Of a stretch of DNA of 64,000 nt, positions 47,304 to 59,115 are shown piece after piece. The notes below the pieces were generated by a model, which saw nothing but the letters and a program-made list of their open reading frames with translations, was not told the origin of the DNA and ran no database searches. Origin of the DNA: Oceanicoccus sp. KOV_DT_Chl (GTDB lineage Bacteria > Pseudomonadota > Gammaproteobacteria > Pseudomonadales > Dasaniaceae); NCBI RefSeq assembly GCF_900120175.1, contig NZ_FQLF01000002.1, positions 1,798,001 to 1,862,000 of the forward strand, in the 5' to 3' direction. Position numbers and translations under genes: made by a program. Numbering within the stretch: position 1 is the first letter of the stretch; each line of letters opens with the position of its first letter.

Positions 47304-48258
47304 TGGCGCTAATCGGGTCGAACTGGCTGGCAGTGCTAAACAGCTCTGCTTTGGAATTCATTACAGCGGCAATATCCAGCGCTTTGGCATTGGGGAGTTG
47401 GATGGTAGTAAGTTTTAAGCTGTCTTCCCCGCAAGCGACAATGAGATTTTTTTTATCCGCATGAACAATGCTCCCAGCGGCGCCTTGTTGAGTGCAGTGT
47501 TCAGCTTGCCAGATTTTTATGCGTTCACCGTTTAAATGGGTATAGGTAACGGGAAAGGGATTAAACGCACGGATTTTCCGTTCGATAATTGTCGCTGGTT
47601 GTTGCCAGTCAATTTGCAATTCTGACTTGGTAATTTTCGGCGCATAACAGGTCTGGCTGTGATCTTGTGGCGTGGCGGTAATCTGCCCAGTGCTGATTAG
47701 CTGCAATGCTTGATTTAAGGCCGGAGCGCCAATATCGGCGAGCTTGTCGTGCAGGCTGCCGCCAGTCTCCTCAGCAGTAATAATGCAGCGGGCTTCTAAT
47801 AACATATCGCCAGTATCCAGCCCTTCATCCATCTGCATAATAATCACCCCGCTTTCTGCGTCACCGGCTTCAATCGCGCGCTGAATGGGCGCGGCACCGC
47901 GCCAGCGAGGCAATAAAGAAGCATGGACATTAATGCAGCCAAGCCTGGGCGCGTCGAGGATCACTTTGGGAAGTAACAGGCCATAAGCCACCACCACCAT
48001 AAGATCGGCGGCGAGGGTTTTCAGTTGTTCTTGATCGTCAGTTTGCTTGAAGTTTAATGGTTGATAGACGGGGATCTGATGATCCAGTGCCACTTGTTTA
48101 ACTGGGCTGGGCTTAAGTTTTTTACCGCGGCCGGCAGGGCGGTCAGGTTGTGAATAAACGGCGATAACATCATGTTGATCGGCGGCAATGATCGCTTCCA
48201 AATGAATAGCCGCAAAGTCCGGAGTACCGGCAAAGATAATGCGAAGCCTGTTGCTCAT
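47296..48258 (-). CDS. fmt: Methionyl-tRNA formyltransferase
   Basis: A 320-residue enzyme that formylates initiator Met-tRNA. IIFAGTPDFAAIHLE opens the protein; HASLLPRWRGAAPIQRAI is the folate-binding/active-site motif; DTGDMLLE and PKITKSELQIDW follow, leading to the C-terminal OB-like domain. It follows def by 21 bases and overlaps rsmB by 8 bases. Confidence 0.96.
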   Translation of the reverse strand: MSNRLRIIFAGTPDFAAIHLEAIIAADQHDVIAVYSQPDRPAGRGKKLKPSPVKQVALDHQIPVYQPLNFKQTDDQEQLKTLAADLMVVVAYGLLLPKVILDAPRLGCINVHASLLPRWRGAAPIQRAIEAGDAESGVIIMQMDEGLDTGDMLLEARCIITAEETGGSLHDKLADIGAPALNQALQLISTGQITATPQDHSQTCYAPKITKSELQIDWQQPATIIERKIRAFNPFPVTYTHLNGERIKIWQAEHCTQQGAAGSIVHADKKNLIVACGEDSLKLTTIQLPNAKALDIAAVMNSKAELFSTASQFDPISANE

Positions 48259-48279
48259 AGCGATAGACGCATAGTTGGT

Positions 48280-48783
48280 TTAAGCCTGTTTATGTTGTTT
48301 TTCTAATTTGCTGCGGATGCGTTTGCGTTTTAAGGGCGAGATATAGTCTACAAATAACTTGCCATTCAGGTGGTCCAGCTCGTGTTGAATACAAACGGCT
48401 AATAAGCCTTCTGGCCTCATTTCGAAGGGGTTACCTTCACGGTCGAGCGCGTTAACGACAATGTTTTCAGGCCTGGAAACCGCTTCATGAAAGCCGGGTA
48501 CCGATAAGCAGCCCTCTTCATATTCGAATTGGGGGCCGTCTAGAACGGTAATCTCGGGATTGATAAAAACTTGTGGCTGGTTGCGCTCGTCACTGATATC
48601 GATAACCACTATACGTTGGTGGACATCCACCTGGGTGGCGGCTAACCCAATGCCGCTGGCCTCGTACATCGTCTCTAACATGTCGTCTAGCAGCTGATGG
48701 GTGCTAGCATCAACATGCGAAACGGGTGAGGCTATCGTGCGAAGTTTGGGGTCTGGGAATTCGAGAATTTCTAAAATGGCCAT
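48280..48783 (-). CDS. def: Peptide deformylase
   Basis: A 167-residue metalloenzyme that removes the formyl group from nascent proteins. All three motifs are present: [19 protein letters not shown] and [12 protein letters not shown]. It is the first gene of def-fmt-rsmB-trkA-trkH and diverges from the LysM gene at 49016. Confidence 0.97.
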   Translation of the reverse strand: MAILEILEFPDPKLRTIASPVSHVDASTHQLLDDMLETMYEASGIGLAATQVDVHQRIVVIDISDERNQPQVFINPEITVLDGPQFEYEEGCLSVPGFHEAVSRPENIVVNALDREGNPFEMRPEGLLAVCIQHELDHLNGKLFVDYISPLKRKRIRSKLEKQHKQA

Positions 48784-49015
48784 TACGAACTAGTCTGCTT
48801 GTATAGGGGTAACAATGTGATCGATTTCTAACTTCTAGTATAAATCTAAGTATTGCTGCTAAGATTATGATCAGAAAGCAAATATTGCTGTCTGAGATCG
48901 GCACTCATTTGCCGCTAAGCTGCTATAGTATATCAGGTTATCGATAAAAATTACCCAGTGTTGGGGCCTTGTCTAGTGCTCAATACCGGCCTGATTCCGA
49001 GAAAGGAATGCGATT

Positions 49016-50044
49016 ATGAAAAAAGTGGTGATGGGATGCATCTTATTGACGATGCTGTCTCTGGTGTCTATCAGCCAAGCTGGTGATGTATTGGCGTTAA
49101 AAGAAGGTCATCCTCAAACCTATATGGTGAAGAAGGGAGATACTTTATGGGATATATCCAAGGTGTTTTTGGATAGCCCGTGGTTATGGCCAGAAATTTG
49201 GCATGTTAACCCACAAGTGGATAATCCTCATCTGATCTATCCGGGTGATGTTTTGAACCTGGTGTATATCGACGGCAGACCCAAGTTGGTGGCCAAGCGT
49301 AATCGTGAGGTGAAACTTACTCCGCAGGTACGAATCTCTGAATTGGACTTGGCTATCCCGGCTATTCCACTGGATGCGATCTCCCCCTTCCTTACCGAAA
49401 GCCGGGTAGTGAGTAATGAAGAGTTAAAGACTGCGCCCTATGTACTGTCGGGAAGTGATGGGCATATTGTCTCAGGCGCCGGTGATCAGATTTATGGTCG
49501 AGGTGTGTTCAACGAAGGTGAGGAAAATTTTGGTATTTTTCGTCCGGGCAATGCTTATATAGACCCGGATACTGAGGAGCTATTAGGTTATCAGGCTTTT
49601 TCAGTTGCCAGCGGCAAAGTGGTGAGTGTAGAGAAGGACATCGCTACACTAGGCTTGAATCGGACTAGCGAAGAGGTCCGGCGCGGCGACCGCTTATTAC
49701 TGGATGAAGAAATTCGTATTAACTCCAACTTTTACCCCAGTGCCCCTGAAAGTGAAATCAATGGCTACATCATTGCTGTCGAAGGCGGTGTTTCCCAAAT
49801 CGGGAGTATGGATGTGGTGGTATTGAATAAAGGTGAACGCGACGGCCTGACTTCTGGTCATGTGCTGGCGATTTACCGGGTTGGTGAAAGTGTTCGCGAT
49901 ACAGTTACCGGTGAGATTGTTAAGGTACCGGATACTCGCGCAGGCTTATTAATGGTGTTTCGCACTTTTGAGAAAGTCAGTTATGGCATAGTATTAAAGG
50001 CCACCCGTGCGTTGGTGGTATCGGACCGGGTTGAAAATCCCTAG
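49016..50044 (+). CDS. Secreted LysM-domain protein
   Basis: A 342-residue protein with a signal peptide (CILLTMLSLVSISQA) and one N-terminal LysM domain (YMVKKGDTLWDISKVFLDSP, WPEIWHVNPQVDNPHLIYPG), followed by a long domain of unknown function common to the LysM protein next to dprA in gammaproteobacteria. It binds peptidoglycan; role otherwise unclear. AAAGGAATG lies before the ATG. Confidence 0.88.
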   Translation: MKKVVMGCILLTMLSLVSISQAGDVLALKEGHPQTYMVKKGDTLWDISKVFLDSPWLWPEIWHVNPQVDNPHLIYPGDVLNLVYIDGRPKLVAKRNREVKLTPQVRISELDLAIPAIPLDAISPFLTESRVVSNEELKTAPYVLSGSDGHIVSGAGDQIYGRGVFNEGEENFGIFRPGNAYIDPDTEELLGYQAFSVASGKVVSVEKDIATLGLNRTSEEVRRGDRLLLDEEIRINSNFYPSAPESEINGYIIAVEGGVSQIGSMDVVVLNKGERDGLTSGHVLAIYRVGESVRDTVTGEIVKVPDTRAGLLMVFRTFEKVSYGIVLKATRALVVSDRVENP

Positions 50045-50083
50045 TTCTATTTCAATAATATTCTCGATGATCAAGGAAGATCA

Positions 50084-51183
50084 ATGCATAACAAGGACGT
50101 TAGCACTTATTTAGCGTTACATCGTACCCCTACCCTGACTGATCGAGCGCTGTGCCGCCTATTACAAGCAGTCACCGCGGTAGAGGATATTTTTCAGCTA
50201 TCGGCAGAACAATTCTTTGCCCTTGAGATCGAGCCATCGGTGCAGCGGATGCTGCATTCCCCCCCTGATGCTGCGCAGTTGGAACAAGATCTAAACTTAC
50301 TGCGGCAGCATAAGATTCAATTAATACCCTATTTATCCCCGCTTTATCCTGAGTTGCTTAAACAAATTAGTGATCCACCCCCGCTATTATATGTGCGCGG
50401 AAATCCCGCATTATTGAATCAACCGCAGCTGGCGATGGTGGGAAGCCGGCGCTGTAGCCGCCAAGGCAGCGAAAATGCGTTTCGTTTCGCAAGGGAATTG
50501 GCGATGGAGGGCTTTACGGTGACCAGCGGTTTAGCGCTGGGCATTGATACTGAGAGCCACCGGGGTGCGCTAGACGCTGGCGGTAATACCGTGGGGTATT
50601 AGGGACGGGGGTGGATGTGGTCTATCCCCGCCGCAATACGCAGCTGTTTTCAGAAGTTGCTGAACACGGCTTGATCGTGTCTGAGTTTCCACTGGCGTCG
50701 GGCCCGCGGCCGGGTCAGTTTCCCAGGCGCAACCGTATTATCAGTGGTATGAGTTTAGGGGTATTGGTGGTCGAGGCCGCGTTGCAAAGCGGCTCGCTGA
50801 TTTCAGCTCGTTGCGCGCTGGAACAAGGGAGAGAGGTATTCGCAATCCCCGGTTCTATCCACAGTACCGCCAGTAAAGGCTGCCACTCTTTGATTCGCCA
50901 AGGTGCAACACTGGTTGAAACGACAGCAGATATTCTAGAGGAGTTACAAGGTTGGATACCTGCTGACGATGTTGTGAGTCAGCAATCGAACGGTGATTCA
51001 GCAGTTATGTTGAGCCTGAAAGAGCAACAACTACTATTTTTACTGGGGTTTGATCCGCTGGCAATCGATCATCTGCTGCAGCGCAGCCAATGGCCGTTGT
51101 CCGAGTTAAGTGCGACTCTAACGACTTTGGAATTAAAAGGGCAGATAGAATCTATCGGCGCATGCTATCAGCGTGTGGTTTAA
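50084..51183 (+). CDS. dprA: DNA-processing protein DprA (one-base frameshift)
   Basis: Two frames join when one G is added at GGGG 50593-50596, giving NTVGVLGTGVDVVYPRRN and 366 residues in all, the usual size. The Rossmann core carries GSRRCSRQGSENAF, SGLALGIDTESHRGALDAGG and RRNRIISGMS. DprA loads RecA on incoming ssDNA in natural transformation; other competence genes are outside the window. It follows the LysM gene, as in Pseudomonas. Confidence 0.92.
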
Positions 51184-51312
51184 AGGTTTCGAAATAGATT
51201 ATTCCGGCCTGATACGAAAAATCGATAATGCTTGCATTCGTACCCGCAGTTGGGTAATTTTCGCGCTTTTTCTTTGGCCTTGGGCCAAAAAGACAGTGTT
51301 GAGGACAAGACC

Positions 51313-51822
51313 ATGACTAACCCTTTTGTTGCCATCTTGATGGGTTCTGATTCCGATCTGCCGCAAATGGAGCCTGCTTTTGCGGTTTTAAAGACCTTTG
51401 GTATCGATTATGAAGTTAAAGTGACCTCCGCACACCGCACCCCTAAAGTGACACACGATTATGTAACTACCGCTGACCAGCGTGGTTGCGGTGTGTTTAT
51501 TTGTGCTGCAGGCATGGCTGCGCACCTCGCAGGCGCGGTTGCTGCAGCAACTTTAAAGCCGGTTATCGGTGTACCTATCAATGCTTCATTAGAAGGTTTG
51601 GATGCGTTATTGTCGACTGTGCAAATGCCAGGTGGTATTCCGGTAGCCACAGTAGCAATTGGTAAGGCAGGGGCAAAAAATGCGGGCTATTTAGCCACAC
51701 AAATATTGGCAACGGGTAATCCCGAGCTACATCAAAAGCTAATTGCTGAGCGGGAAACCAGTGCTCAAGCCGTCATTGCTAAAGACGAAGCTTTGCAGCA
51801 AAAACTTAACGCTGCAGGTTGA
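51313..51822 (+). CDS. purE: N5-carboxyaminoimidazole ribonucleotide mutase PurE
   Basis: The ATG at 51313, with GAGGAC upstream, gives [19 protein letters not shown], the class I PurE N-terminus; the longer frame from 51232 is noise. [14 protein letters not shown] and [14 protein letters not shown] are active-site motifs. 169 residues. It acts in purine synthesis with PurK; no purK follows directly here, unlike in many relatives. Confidence 0.95.
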   Translation: MTNPFVAILMGSDSDLPQMEPAFAVLKTFGIDYEVKVTSAHRTPKVTHDYVTTADQRGCGVFICAAGMAAHLAGAVAAATLKPVIGVPINASLEGLDALLSTVQMPGGIPVATVAIGKAGAKNAGYLATQILATGNPELHQKLIAERETSAQAVIAKDEALQQKLNAAG

Positions 51823-51859
51823 TTTGGCCCGGTTCTCAGGAATAGGGTGCTGAGCGCTA

Positions 51860-52417
51860 ATGGTTAGTCAGTCGCTACAGTTGCAGGCCGCCGTCTCATA
51901 CCTTCGGGCGGGAGCTGTAATTGCTTATCCAACAGAAACTGTTTGGGGTTTTGGTTGTGATCCGAATAATCGTAAAGCGGTATTGCGGTTGCTAGCTCTG
52001 AAGCAACGACCGCTAGATAAAGGCTTGATTCTGGTTGCTGCCAATAGCGCTCAGTTGGCACCTTATTTGGCGCATTTGGATGTTTCATTACAGCATAAAT
52101 TTGACCGACAAATGGTTCGACCAACGACTTGGCTGGTTCCCGGCACAGTGGCTCCTGATTGGATACGAGGCGATTATCAAAGCGTCGCTCTGAGAGTTAG
52201 CACTCACCAACAAGTGGCTAAACTGTGTTTAGCGTTTGGTGGCCCGATTGTTTCAACCTCGGCTAATGAGGCTGGAGCTCCCACCGCTCGTTGGCCTTGG
52301 CAATTACAGCGCTATTTGGGACGCGGTTTAGATTATGTGATGCCAGGAACACTGGGCTTAGGTGGCCAACCGTCTATTATTCGGGATTTACTCACCGATC
52401 AAATTATTCGAGGCTAG
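51860..52417 (+). CDS. tsaC: Threonylcarbamoyl-AMP synthase (TsaC/YrdC)
   Basis: A 185-residue YrdC-fold protein: GAVIAYPTETVWGFGCDPNN, LLALKQRPLDKGLILVA and GGPIVSTSANEAGAPTA are family motifs. It makes threonylcarbamoyl-AMP for the t6A tRNA modification. Small, single-domain form. The order purE-tsaC-hemF-aroE is conserved in relatives. Confidence 0.95.
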   Translation: MVSQSLQLQAAVSYLRAGAVIAYPTETVWGFGCDPNNRKAVLRLLALKQRPLDKGLILVAANSAQLAPYLAHLDVSLQHKFDRQMVRPTTWLVPGTVAPDWIRGDYQSVALRVSTHQQVAKLCLAFGGPIVSTSANEAGAPTARWPWQLQRYLGRGLDYVMPGTLGLGGQPSIIRDLLTDQIIRG

Positions 52418-52444
52418 TGTTATAGTGCTTGCCCTCATTACTAA

Positions 52445-53376
<932 letters not shown>

Positions 53377-53463
53377 ATCGGTCTAAGCAAATGGTTTCTA
53401 GCAGCTATGCTGAAACTACTTTTCATAGCATTATTGTGATCGTTAAATTCAGATGTAAAAATT

Positions 53464-54299
53464 ATGCCAAATACCGATAAATATGCAGTTTTCGGCAACC
53501 CGATAAAACACAGTAAGTCGCCATTAATTCACAGTGCCTTTGCTGAGCAAACGCAACAACATTTAAGTTATCGCGCCCATCAAGTAGACGTTGGAAAATT
53601 TGCCGATGCTGCTCGGAGTTTTTTTGATAACGGCGGCAGGGTTTGAATATTACCGTGCCATTTAAAATAGACGCGTTTAATTTTGCCGATGAGCTCAGTG
53701 CGCGCGCTAAGCGGGCCGGTGCGGTAAATACTTTAGCCTTGCAAGATGATGGCAGCATTTACGGTGATAATACCGACGGCCCAGGGTTAGTTCGTGATAT
53801 CTGCGAAAACCTTGCCTGGGATGTTACGGATAAGCGTGTACTACTACTTGGTGCTGGTGGTGCAATACGCGGTGTATTGGAGCCGCTCATAAAATTAAAA
53901 CCCAAACATTTATTGATTGCCAATCGCACGGCAGAAAAAGCGCAAAAACTAGCGCAGTATTTTTCTGATATCGGCGATGTAGGCGCTTGTAGTTTTGAAG
54001 CATTAAATGCCAATCAATACGATTTAATTATTAATGGCACTAGTGCCAGTATGGCCGGTGAGTTGCCGCCTCTTCCTTCCGATGCGTTAACCAACGAAGG
54101 CTGCTGTTACGATATGATGTATAGTGCAACGCCAACCCCTTTTATGCGCTGGGGAGCAGAGAATGCAGCTTGGGCATGTTCAGATGGTTTGGGCATGTTG
54201 GTCGAGCAGGCCGCAGAATCATTTTGTATCTGGCGTGGAGTCCGCCCTCAAACCCGCCCTGTGATTGACGCAATACGGGCGGTACTTGAAAAAGAATAA
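53464..54299 (+). CDS. aroE: Shikimate dehydrogenase (one-base frameshift)
   Basis: The first part ([20 protein letters not shown], substrate-binding domain) ends at 53646; one base added in GGG 53639-53641 gives [12 protein letters not shown] and continues to 54299, 278 residues in all. [13 protein letters not shown] is the NADP-binding motif and [11 protein letters not shown] the conserved Asp region. It catalyses a shikimate-pathway step and follows hemF by 87 bases. Confidence 0.93.
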
Positions 54300-54312
54300 T
54301 ATTGTTTTTAAT

Positions 54313-55035
54313 TTATTTGCTAATTAAATACACCACGCGTATTTGTTGATCAATTTTTTCTTTTGATAACACCAACCCTACCGGTTTTGAATCGGCCACT
54401 CTATCCATACTCATCGCCATCCGGGTCATGATGGGCTGCTGTTGTAGTGGTGCAACTTGATACACGTTTTTAATTTTCACACCTAAATGCTGGCTGATTG
54501 AGTCAGCTTGCTGTCTGGCATTATCCAGTGCATTACGGAGCGCCTGTTGCTGCAGTGTTTGCCGCTGTTGAAAATCCAGTTGCACTGAATTTAAGCGTTC
54601 AATACCGGTAGCCAGTAGTGCATCGACTAAGTCGTTGTAACGCGAAACATCGTTAAGAGTGATTTCAATGTGCCGAACAACCTGCTCGCCTTTATACACC
54701 CGTTTTTTTTGCTGCCACTCATATAGGGGAGAAGCACTTATTTGCGCGGCATTAATTTGATCGGTAGCAATATTTTGTTTGCTTGCGGCGGCAAATACTT
54801 TTCCTACTATCGTATCGACCGTTTGTTTTGCCTGGTCAAAATTATCTGCAGTGGCTGATGCTTGAAAGTGAAGTTGTACCTGATCAGGAATCGCTTCTAC
54901 GAAGCCGTAGCCATCAACGACTATGTGTGGGTCGTTAGGTAGTGGTAATGCCATCTGCGCTTGTGCTGATAGGCTGGTTAAACTTAATAATGCAGCATAG
55001 AAAAAAAACGATAGAAGTAGGCGCTGGGCAATCAT
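54313..55035 (-). CDS. SIMPL-domain (DUF541) periplasmic protein
   Basis: A 240-residue protein with a signal peptide (FFFYAALLSLTSLSAQA) and the SIMPL pattern IVVDGYGFVEAIPDQVQLH, ATDQINAAQISASPLYEWQ and ALRNALDNARQQADSISQ. The family (relatives BP26, YggE) is periplasmic and linked to oxidative stress; exact role unknown. It converges on aroE with 13 bases between. Confidence 0.85.
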   Translation of the reverse strand: MIAQRLLLSFFFYAALLSLTSLSAQAQMALPLPNDPHIVVDGYGFVEAIPDQVQLHFQASATADNFDQAKQTVDTIVGKVFAAASKQNIATDQINAAQISASPLYEWQQKKRVYKGEQVVRHIEITLNDVSRYNDLVDALLATGIERLNSVQLDFQQRQTLQQQALRNALDNARQQADSISQHLGVKIKNVYQVAPLQQQPIMTRMAMSMDRVADSKPVGLVLSKEKIDQQIRVVYLISK

Positions 55036-55090
55036 ATGTCGCTCCGGTAGTTAAGGGCTTGTGTGTTTAGACGCTAATGCTGAAAAAAGT

Positions 55091-55639
55091 TTAGCCCGTA
55101 AGGTAATCATTTTTAAGCACAATATAATTCGCTGCGTTGCTGATAAAGCCATTGCGTTCACTTTCTTTGAGGGGCCTTGTCGGTCTCGCTGGGCTGCCAG
55201 TGTAAAGATAACCGCTTGCCAGCGTTTTACCCGGCGTCACCAGTGCACCAGCACCAATAATGACATCGTCTTCAATAATGGCGCCATCCAATATAATCGC
55301 TCCCATGCCAACCAGTACACGGTCGCCGATGCGGCAGCCATGTAGCATCACTTTATGACCGATAGTGACATCCTCGCCAATTACCGTGGGATAGCCTTCA
55401 GGATTGTTGGCTCGCGGTCGCGATTCATGGATAACGCTGCCATCCTGAATATTGCTGCGATCACCGATTTTTACATAATTAACATCGCCGCGAATAACGA
55501 CTAATGGCCATACTGATACATCTTGACCTAAACTGACTTCGCCAATTACCACCGCTGCTGGGTCTACATAAGCGCCTTCAGCGAGTTGCGGGATATGATT
55601 TTTAAACGGGCGAATATGGGTGTGGGGAGTAATAGGCAT
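55091..55639 (-). CDS. Gamma-carbonic-anhydrase-like left-handed beta-helix protein
   Basis: A 182-residue hexapeptide-repeat protein. VSVWPLVVIRGDVNYVKIG, RSNIQDGSVIHE and VTIGHKVMLHGCRIGDR carry the metal-binding His residues of the gamma-CA/YrdA/CaiE group. Activity as carbonic anhydrase cannot be told from the sequence. It is adjacent to the SIMPL gene, in the same direction. Confidence 0.88.
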   Translation of the reverse strand: MPITPHTHIRPFKNHIPQLAEGAYVDPAAVVIGEVSLGQDVSVWPLVVIRGDVNYVKIGDRSNIQDGSVIHESRPRANNPEGYPTVIGEDVTIGHKVMLHGCRIGDRVLVGMGAIILDGAIIEDDVIIGAGALVTPGKTLASGYLYTGSPARPTRPLKESERNGFISNAANYIVLKNDYLTG

Positions 55640-55712
55640 AGTGAAGCGGCTCGGATAACTGTTACAGTGGCGTTATTGTAATAACAAATAAGAGTTACGG
55701 GTACTTGAGATT

Positions 55713-56975
55713 GTGCGTTTAGTTTTTGTACTGTTTTTAATGGTGGCGTTGCCAGCCTTTGCTACGCCAAAAATTATTTTGCCGGTTTCTGGCCTGGTTG
55801 CTAATGACATTGCTGTAGTGGTTAACACCAGTGACCCACTAAGTGTAAAGATAGCAGAGTATTATCAGCAACAACGACAGATTCCAGCGGAAAATATTAT
55901 TCGCATTACCTTTGATCCGGGTAAACCCAAAATGCACCCCGGTGAATTTGCAGTACTGCAAAAGTTGGTAGAGGCTCAAATACCATCGCATATTCAGGCA
56001 TTTGCCTTAACCTGGGCAGAACCTTATCGGGTGGGTTGTATGTCGATCAGCTCGGCATTTGCTTTAGGTTATAGTCGAAAATACTGTGCCAAGGGCTGTA
56101 AGCCAACGGCGCAGTCTATGTATGTGCGTTCATCCAGTTTACGTCCTTATGATGATTTGGGAATAAGGCCGACGATGTTATTAGCCGCAGAAAATTTTGC
56201 TGATGCTAAAGCGTTAATCGATCGCGGCGTAGCTGCTGATAAATTAGCTCTGGCCAATGTTGAACAAGGCACTGCGTATTTGGTAACGACGGCGGATAAA
56301 AATCGTAATGTTCGCAAGTTATTTTTTCCGGAAATAAAACAGCGTTTAGGCCGCCGGCTACCGGTTGAGCTGATTACCGCAAGCAGTATTCAGAATCGTC
56401 GCGATGTGATGTTTTATTTTACCGGGGCAGTGACGATACCGGATATCGACAGCAATCAATATCTGCCGGGTGCCATGGCGGACCATCTTACCTCGACGGG
56501 TGGTAAATTGACCGATAGCTATCAGATGAGTGCTTTGCGCTGGTTAGAGGCAGGCGTTACTGGCAGTTATGGCACTGTCGTTGAGCCTTGTAATTTACTG
56601 GGTAAGTTTCCTAATCCTGCTGTGGCGATGAAGACGTATTTAGAGGGGGCCAGTTTGTTAGAGGCCTACTGGAAAAGTGTAGCTATGCCCGGGCAAGGGG
56701 TTTTTATTGGTGAGCCTCTGGCCTCCCCTTACCGTCATTACAGTTTAAAAATAGAAGCTGATACTGCGGTCTTATCATCGCCAGTCTTACAGTTTGGTCA
56801 TTACAAAATATGGGCGGCAGAAACGTCAGAGGGACCGTTTACCTTGTTACACAGCGGTATTGAAATTAATCACTTTAATCCCCATATAAGGTTGGCTAAG
56901 CCATTGCGTGCCGTCTATAAAATTGAGCGTTTAGAAGTTTTTGGTAAGCCATCCTTGCCCCTCCTAATCGATTAA
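55713..56975 (+). CDS. TIGR03790-family secreted protein
   Basis: A 420-residue protein with a signal peptide (VFVLFLMVALPAFA). DIAVVVNTSDPLSVKIAEYY, SHIQAFALTWAEPYRVGC and WLEAGVTGSYGTVVEPC match the TIGR03790 family as I remember it, whose function is unknown. It starts at a GTG (55713) with no strong ribosome binding site. Several cysteines suggest disulfides in the periplasm. Confidence 0.75.
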   Translation: MRLVFVLFLMVALPAFATPKIILPVSGLVANDIAVVVNTSDPLSVKIAEYYQQQRQIPAENIIRITFDPGKPKMHPGEFAVLQKLVEAQIPSHIQAFALTWAEPYRVGCMSISSAFALGYSRKYCAKGCKPTAQSMYVRSSSLRPYDDLGIRPTMLLAAENFADAKALIDRGVAADKLALANVEQGTAYLVTTADKNRNVRKLFFPEIKQRLGRRLPVELITASSIQNRRDVMFYFTGAVTIPDIDSNQYLPGAMADHLTSTGGKLTDSYQMSALRWLEAGVTGSYGTVVEPCNLLGKFPNPAVAMKTYLEGASLLEAYWKSVAMPGQGVFIGEPLASPYRHYSLKIEADTAVLSSPVLQFGHYKIWAAETSEGPFTLLHSGIEINHFNPHIRLAKPLRAVYKIERLEVFGKPSLPLLID

Positions 56976-57069
56976 AATGTTCAGTTGGTTGATGCTGGTT
57001 CCGCCACCGCTAAAATTATGCTTAAGTCGCGCCACTTAGTAAGCGCAATAGTTCGAGGTAACGATCATA

Positions 57070-59115
57070 GTGACAAATCCATTATTACAATTTAATAAAT
57101 TACCCGTGTTTGCGGATTTTACCCCAGCTAATATTGAGCCCGCGCTCGATCAATTGTTGGCGGAAAACCGGAAGCGGATTGAAGTTCTATTAGATCAGGG
57201 AGGTCCGTTTGATCAGCAATTCCTGGCCAACATGGAACAGTGGAATGACGAGCTAAGCCAGTTATGGTCGCCGGTTGCGCATTTAAATGGGGTTAAAAAT
57301 TCTGATGAATTACGTGATGTCTATAATGCCTGCTTGCCTAAGTTGACTGAGTACTCCACGCAAATCGGACAAAATAAGCGATTGTATGAAGCCTATAAGG
57401 CGCTGGCAGAGAGCGAAGTGTATGCGCAATTAAACGAAGCCGAGCGCAAATCGGTGGATAATGAGTTGCGTGACTTTACTCTCTCCGGCATTGCTCTGGA
57501 AAGTCAGCAGCAACAACGTTTTGCCCAGATTAAACAGCGCTTGGCTGAACTCTCCACCCAATTTTCAAACAATGTACTGGATGCAACCCACGGCTGGAGT
57601 AAGCTTGTTGAGGATGTAGCGGAGTTGTCGGGCATTCCTGAAAATACATTGCAAGCCTATCAACAAGCCGCACAGGCGAAGCAGCAAAGCGGGTATTTAA
57701 TTTCATTGGATTTACCGGCTTATTTACCGCTAATGCAGTATTGTAATAACGCCGCTCTAAGGGAAGAAATGTATCGCGCATATACCACCAGAGCGTCGGA
57801 ACAAGGTCCGAATGCTGGTCAGTGGGATAACAGTGCGTTAATGGATGAGATTTTGGCCTTGCGGTATGAGCTTGCTCGTTTACTGGGTTTTGAAAATTAT
57901 GCGCAGAGATCTTTGGCTACCAAAATGGCTGAAAACCCTGCACATGTTGAAGAATTTTTAATAGATCTGGCAGAAAAAAGTTTGCCGGTAGCGCAGCGTG
58001 ATTTTGCTGAGTTACAGGAGTTTGCCGCCGATCAGGGGGTGGCAACACTCAATGCTTGGGATGTGCCTTACTACAGCGAAAAACTCAGGTTGGCGAAATA
58101 TGATTTATCGCAGGAAGAGCTGCGAGCTTATTTTCCCGCCGATAAAGTAATTGCCGGCATGTTTACTATTGTCAGCCGTTTATTTGATGTTGAATTTAAA
58201 CAAGCCAATGCCGACATTTGGCACCCTGATGCGCGTTTCTACCATGTAGAAAAAAATGGCAAAACGATCGCCAAATTTTATTTGGATATTTTCGCCAGGG
58301 AACACAAGCGCGGTGGCGCCTGGATGGCGGATTGTCGTGTGCGCAGAACACTGACCTCGGGTGAGCAGCAAATACCAGTAGCGTTTTTAACCTGTAACTT
58401 TAGTGCGCCCACCAAAGATACCCCATCATTACTGACTCACAATGAAGTGACTACTTTGTTTCATGAATTTGGACACGGCCTGCATCATATGTTGACGGAA
58501 ATTAACTGTGCAGCGGTTTCTGGTATCAATGGCGTCGCTTGGGATGCGGTTGAATTACCCAGCCAGTTTTTAGAAAACTGGTGCTGGGAAAAAGAAGCGA
58601 TTCCTCTTATTTCGGCCCACTATAAAACCGGTGAAGTGTTACCCGCGCCGATGTTGGAAAAAATGCTGGCGGCGAAAAATTTTCAGGCTGGCATGATGAT
58701 GGTGCGACAACTGGAATTTTCCTTGTTTGATATAAAAATGCATGCCGAGTATAACCCCGACAAGTTAATCCCGATTCAGCAGACGCTGGATGCGGTGCGG
58801 CAGAAAGTATCGGTATCTCCAGTGCCGGAGTTTAATCGTTTTCAACACAGCTTTGGTCATATTTTTGCTGGCGGTTATGCGGCCGGTTATTACAGTTATA
58901 AGTGGGCGGAGGTGTTATCTGCAGATGCATTCTCCCGGTTTGAAGAAGAAGGTATTTTTAATTCACAAACGGGACAGAGTTTTTTGACTGAAATTTTACA
59001 GCAAGGTGGTTCAAAGGAGCCAATGGAATTATTTAGTCGGTTTCGTGGTCGTGAGCCTTCGGTTGATGCCTTGTTACGCCATAGCGGTATTGTTAGCGAT
59101 GAGGCAGCTGCATGA
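57070..59115 (+). CDS. prlC: Oligopeptidase A
   Basis: A 681-residue M3-family zinc metallopeptidase. FHEFGHGLHHMLTE supplies the HExxH zinc site (near residue 465) and the downstream Glu region follows in WDAVELPSQFLENW. It starts at GTG 57070 and degrades signal and other peptides in the cytoplasm. Its stop overlaps the next start by 4 bases. Confidence 0.95.
   Translation: MTNPLLQFNKLPVFADFTPANIEPALDQLLAENRKRIEVLLDQGGPFDQQFLANMEQWNDELSQLWSPVAHLNGVKNSDELRDVYNACLPKLTEYSTQIGQNKRLYEAYKALAESEVYAQLNEAERKSVDNELRDFTLSGIALESQQQQRFAQIKQRLAELSTQFSNNVLDATHGWSKLVEDVAELSGIPENTLQAYQQAAQAKQQSGYLISLDLPAYLPLMQYCNNAALREEMYRAYTTRASEQGPNAGQWDNSALMDEILALRYELARLLGFENYAQRSLATKMAENPAHVEEFLIDLAEKSLPVAQRDFAELQEFAADQGVATLNAWDVPYYSEKLRLAKYDLSQEELRAYFPADKVIAGMFTIVSRLFDVEFKQANADIWHPDARFYHVEKNGKTIAKFYLDIFAREHKRGGAWMADCRVRRTLTSGEQQIPVAFLTCNFSAPTKDTPSLLTHNEVTTLFHEFGHGLHHMLTEINCAAVSGINGVAWDAVELPSQFLENWCWEKEAIPLISAHYKTGEVLPAPMLEKMLAAKNFQAGMMMVRQLEFSLFDIKMHAEYNPDKLIPIQQTLDAVRQKVSVSPVPEFNRFQHSFGHIFAGGYAAGYYSYKWAEVLSADAFSRFEEEGIFNSQTGQSFLTEILQQGGSKEPMELFSRFRGREPSVDALLRHSGIVSDEAAA

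Noticed and set aside
50593-50596. Programmed frameshifting in dprA (and parA) as a real mechanism
   Set aside because: There is no slippery heptamer followed by a clear pseudoknot, and twelve similar breaks in unrelated genes, all at homopolymers, point to sequencing error.
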